The notes beneath the pieces were generated by a model. That model did not search any database. It had not been told where the DNA came from and saw nothing but the letters and a program-made list of their open reading frames with translations. This document shows positions 61,835 through 64,000 of a stretch of DNA of 64,000 bases, in pieces. The translations under genes and the position numbers were made by a program. Numbering within the stretch: the stretch's first letter is position 1; every line of letters begins with the position of its first letter. The stretch lies in assembly GCA_035547915.1 (NCBI GenBank), contig DASZTS010000039.1, positions 66,666-130,665 on the forward strand, read 5' to 3'. The stretch comes from DASSFG01 sp035547915. Its GTDB lineage: Bacteria > Planctomycetota > Planctomycetia > Pirellulales > JAICIG01.

Positions 61835-64000
61835 TTATTTCTCGCCTCGACTGACCAATTCGGTTTGCAGGAGCCGCTCCAGGCCGCGCATCATCGCCCC
61901 CAGGTCGACGGATCCGACGTCGCACAACAGTCGCCGCAAGCGGCCGCGGTGTTGCTTCCAGCGGCGGAGGAAGTGCGATTCGTGCCCGCCGCGTTCGATG
62001 GCGGCCGCGATCTGTGCCGGGTCGCCGGTGAGCAACTGGTCGATGGTCAGGTCACGCCGCGCGATGGCGGTGGCGAACACGCCGCTCGAATAATCACGGT
62101 CACGCACTTCACGCTGCCAGGTGGTTATCAGGTTGCCGATACGGGCCATCCATTGCGCATGCCACATCGCCTCGCGCAACTTACCCAGCTCGTTGGCGAC
62201 AAAAGTGGGACTGCACATCAGGTCGATCATCGCAAAGCTCAACAACCCCATGCCCTGCGGCGAATAGTCGTCGTGTTCCACGACGTTAAGAATGTATGGA
62301 TTACTATTGACCAAGTGGGAATAGTGGACCGTGTTGAAGAGTTGCACCAAGTCGAATTGCAGCAGCGATGCGTATGGGTCGTAACAGGGATAACGTTTGG
62401 CGCGACGCCAGATTTCCGACCACACGTCGCGCGTGAATTCGCCGTAGCGACGTTCCGAGGGGGGGAACTGATCGAAGCCCGGGTCGCCGCCGTGGACGAG
62501 CCTGCGGAAGGCGGCCAGCAAATCGTCGTTGCCCTGTTGGTCAGCCACATCGTCGATCAGCACGTTGAACATGCCGGCCAGCACCTTCGTGTCGCAGGCA
62601 TCGCCGCGCAGCGACGCGGGTACGCAAGAGAGCGTGGTCAGCTCCACGCCGTGCAGACACCACTTCCAGATGTATCCGCCACGTTGGCCAACGCTCTCGT
62701 AGGCGGCGATCCACGGCGCCAATTCATCGCTGAAGCGCTTGCCGACGATCTGCCGGTACTCGCTCGGTCCCCCGCGGCGCAGCCGCTTGAGCCAAGCCGA
62801 CTCCGCCTGATCGACACGCAGCTCGCGGTCGGCCTTTTGACCGCGCGGTTGAGGCGGCGCCCAGATCAGCATCAGGCCGTCGTGCGACAGAGAGAAGGAA
62901 AGGAGCCGTTCCAAATCGACGAGATCGCTGGCCGAAGCGAGCACGGCCTCGCGTAAAAATCCTGTCCGTTCGGTAGACCGCTTGGACGCGCGTTCCGAGC
63001 GGGCGAGCACCACCGCCGTGGCCCGCAGCTCGATGCCATCGGGCAGGGCGGCCAGGGCTGTGGCCGTATCGAACCAGCCCGCCTCCGAAGTCAACAAAAT
63101 CGGACGGCAACCGCCGGCCACCAGGCCCGCGCACCACTGCCAGACGTGCGGGTCGTCGCGATCGACAACGAAATAGCGATCGCGCAGCCGACTGCCGAGC
63201 CGCTCCGACACCGCGTCGACGCGCAGGTCGAGGACCACCACGCCCGGCTCGCCCGCCACCACTTTGACAAGCGCGGCCTCGATCGGCGCTAAGCCGGAGG
63301 GGCGTGCTTCGGGCGTTGTTGGATCGGCTGCGTCGCTTCCGATCGATGCCGCAGATCGGCCGGCGCCGTACGTCCGATCTGCCGGCGTGTGGTTGCCTCC
63401 GTCTTGTTCCAGATGAAAAACGGTCTCCGCGGGTTGCGTCGTCTCAGCCGGAGCCGGCTCGCTAGGGGACGGACGAGCTGCCGAAGCGGACGTCTCGCCG
63501 CGCAGCGGTCGGGCCGCCGCAGCAAACGTGAAACTCTTGGTGGCCGAATCGGATTCGCGCACCCGTAACCGCAGCAGGCACGCCTGCTCCATGACCTTGA
63601 GTGCTTCCAGAACCTCGATCAGCTCGTCGCCGGTCAGACCGCTGACCGGTCCGAGATGGGCCAAGCCACAGCGCGCGAGCATCTCTTCCAACAGAGGCTC
63701 GCTACGAGACGGCCCTGGGGCGCCGTCGACCTCGCACCAGATGATGAGCAGCCGGCGTTTCCGGCCGAGTTGCCTGATCCTCTGTTCGCATGCCGCCGAG
63801 AGCGCCGAGCGGGCGTCGACCACGGCTACGATCCAGTTGGCGCGGCGCAGCAGGTCTCGAGCTTGCGCGACCCCCAGGGCCGTCGACAGATCTTCATCGA
63901 CCGTGCAGGCCCCATCGCCCCCCGCGGCGACCAATTCACGGGGCGTCGACCACGGGCGCGAAACGGATGCATCCCCCCCGCGCGCGGTCAATTCATGGGC
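61835..64000 (-). CDS. DXS/transketolase-like plus class I terpene-synthase-like fusion, 5' end outside window
   Basis: The frame stays open to the window end, so residue numbers here count from the TTG at 63991. N-terminal part: GDGA (25-28) is spaced ~27 residues from VVDARSALS, like the thiamine-diphosphate motif GDGx(25-30)N of 1-deoxyxylulose-5-phosphate synthase. CGLAHLGPVSGLTGDELIEVLEAL matches the DXS GPxDGHD region. RYFVVDRDDPHVWQWCAGLVAGGCRPIL matches its pyrimidine-domain RFFDVGIAEQHAV region, but the catalytic Glu and the NDN residues are not conserved. C-terminal part (~420-718): DDVAD (480-484) and NLITTWQRE (620-628), about 140 residues apart, resemble the DDxxD and NSE metal sites of terpene synthases. 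The N-terminal part may be inactive; the cyclase part may bind metal. First gene of the operon with two kinases and ispH. Confidence 0.5.
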   Translation of the reverse strand, partial: AHELTARGGDASVSRPWSTPRELVAAGGDGACTVDEDLSTALGVAQARDLLRRANWIVAVVDARSALSAACEQRIRQLGRKRRLLIIWCEVDGAPGPSRSEPLLEEMLARCGLAHLGPVSGLTGDELIEVLEALKVMEQACLLRLRVRESDSATKSFTFAAAARPLRGETSASAARPSPSEPAPAETTQPAETVFHLEQDGGNHTPADRTYGAGRSAASIGSDAADPTTPEARPSGLAPIEAALVKVVAGEPGVVVLDLRVDAVSERLGSRLRDRYFVVDRDDPHVWQWCAGLVAGGCRPILLTSEAGWFDTATALAALPDGIELRATAVVLARSERASKRSTERTGFLREAVLASASDLVDLERLLSFSLSHDGLMLIWAPPQPRGQKADRELRVDQAESAWLKRLRRGGPSEYRQIVGKRFSDELAPWIAAYESVGQRGGYIWKWCLHGVELTTLSCVPASLRGDACDTKVLAGMFNVLIDDVADQQGNDDLLAAFRRLVHGGDPGFDQFPPSERRYGEFTRDVWSEIWRRAKRYPCYDPYASLLQFDLVQLFNTVHYSHLVNSNPYILNVVEHDDYSPQGMGLLSFAMIDLMCSPTFVANELGKLREAMWHAQWMARIGNLITTWQREVRDRDYSSGVFATAIARRDLTIDQLLTGDPAQIAAAIERGGHESHFLRRWKQHRGRLRRLLCDVGSVDLGAMMRGLERLLQTELVSRGEK

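Overview
The window is GC-rich bacterial DNA that reads as a planctomycete chromosome (Pirellulales-like). Signs of this are DUF1080/WD40 giant proteins, a TIGR03009-type protein, DUF1080 sugar hydrolase, leucine-rich-repeat proteins, c-type cytochrome fusions and many secreted proteins. This taxonomic call is an inference from gene content; there is no rRNA in the window.

Layout. (1) 1-5.4 kb: the 3' part of a DUF1080/WD40 gene, followed by a decayed tandem paralogue that is split by a complete 1,822-bp IS66-family element with terminal inverted repeats and an 8-bp target duplication. (2) About 5.5-32.06 kb: accessory DNA. It holds a LysR-like regulator with an unfamiliar C-terminal half, a 1,713-residue DNA methylase/SNF2 helicase fusion, a SIR2 plus STAND-like gene with a divergent small partner, a HEAT-repeat protein, a conjugation-like module (VirD4/TraG-type ATPase, membrane proteins, ParB, pentapeptide-repeat protein, von Willebrand lipoprotein), two small excisionase-like HTH genes and a tyrosine integrase. 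The integrase lies beside the 3' end of a tRNA-Val(GAC) gene, so the right end of an integrated island is clear; I could not find the left end. The SIR2 cassette sits between two diverged direct copies (about 520 bp) of a block coding for a 105-residue protein. (3) 32.3-55.6 kb: chromosomal genes, including a serine hydrolase, SGNH-like protein, thioredoxin-fold lipoprotein-like protein, glycosyltransferases, HAD phosphatase, a GT2-GT87-YdjC/HpnK run, nucleoside hydrolase, copper-type P-ATPase, a CBM9/sugar dehydrogenase/cytochrome fusion, diheme cytochrome, BtuF-like binding protein, LRR protein and DUF1080 hydrolase. (4) 56.2-64 kb, minus strand: an apparent five-gene operon. It starts with a divergent protein combining a DXS/transketolase-like N-terminal part and a class I terpene-synthase-like C-terminal part, followed by a hybrid histidine kinase, a receiver-kinase, IspH and a small LRR protein.

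Most noteworthy are the DXS-like/terpene-synthase-like fusion co-directional with two sensor kinases and IspH, and the SIR2/STAND-like defence candidate whose ATPase part lacks a recognisable Walker A. All function calls come from reading motifs by eye; no database search was run.
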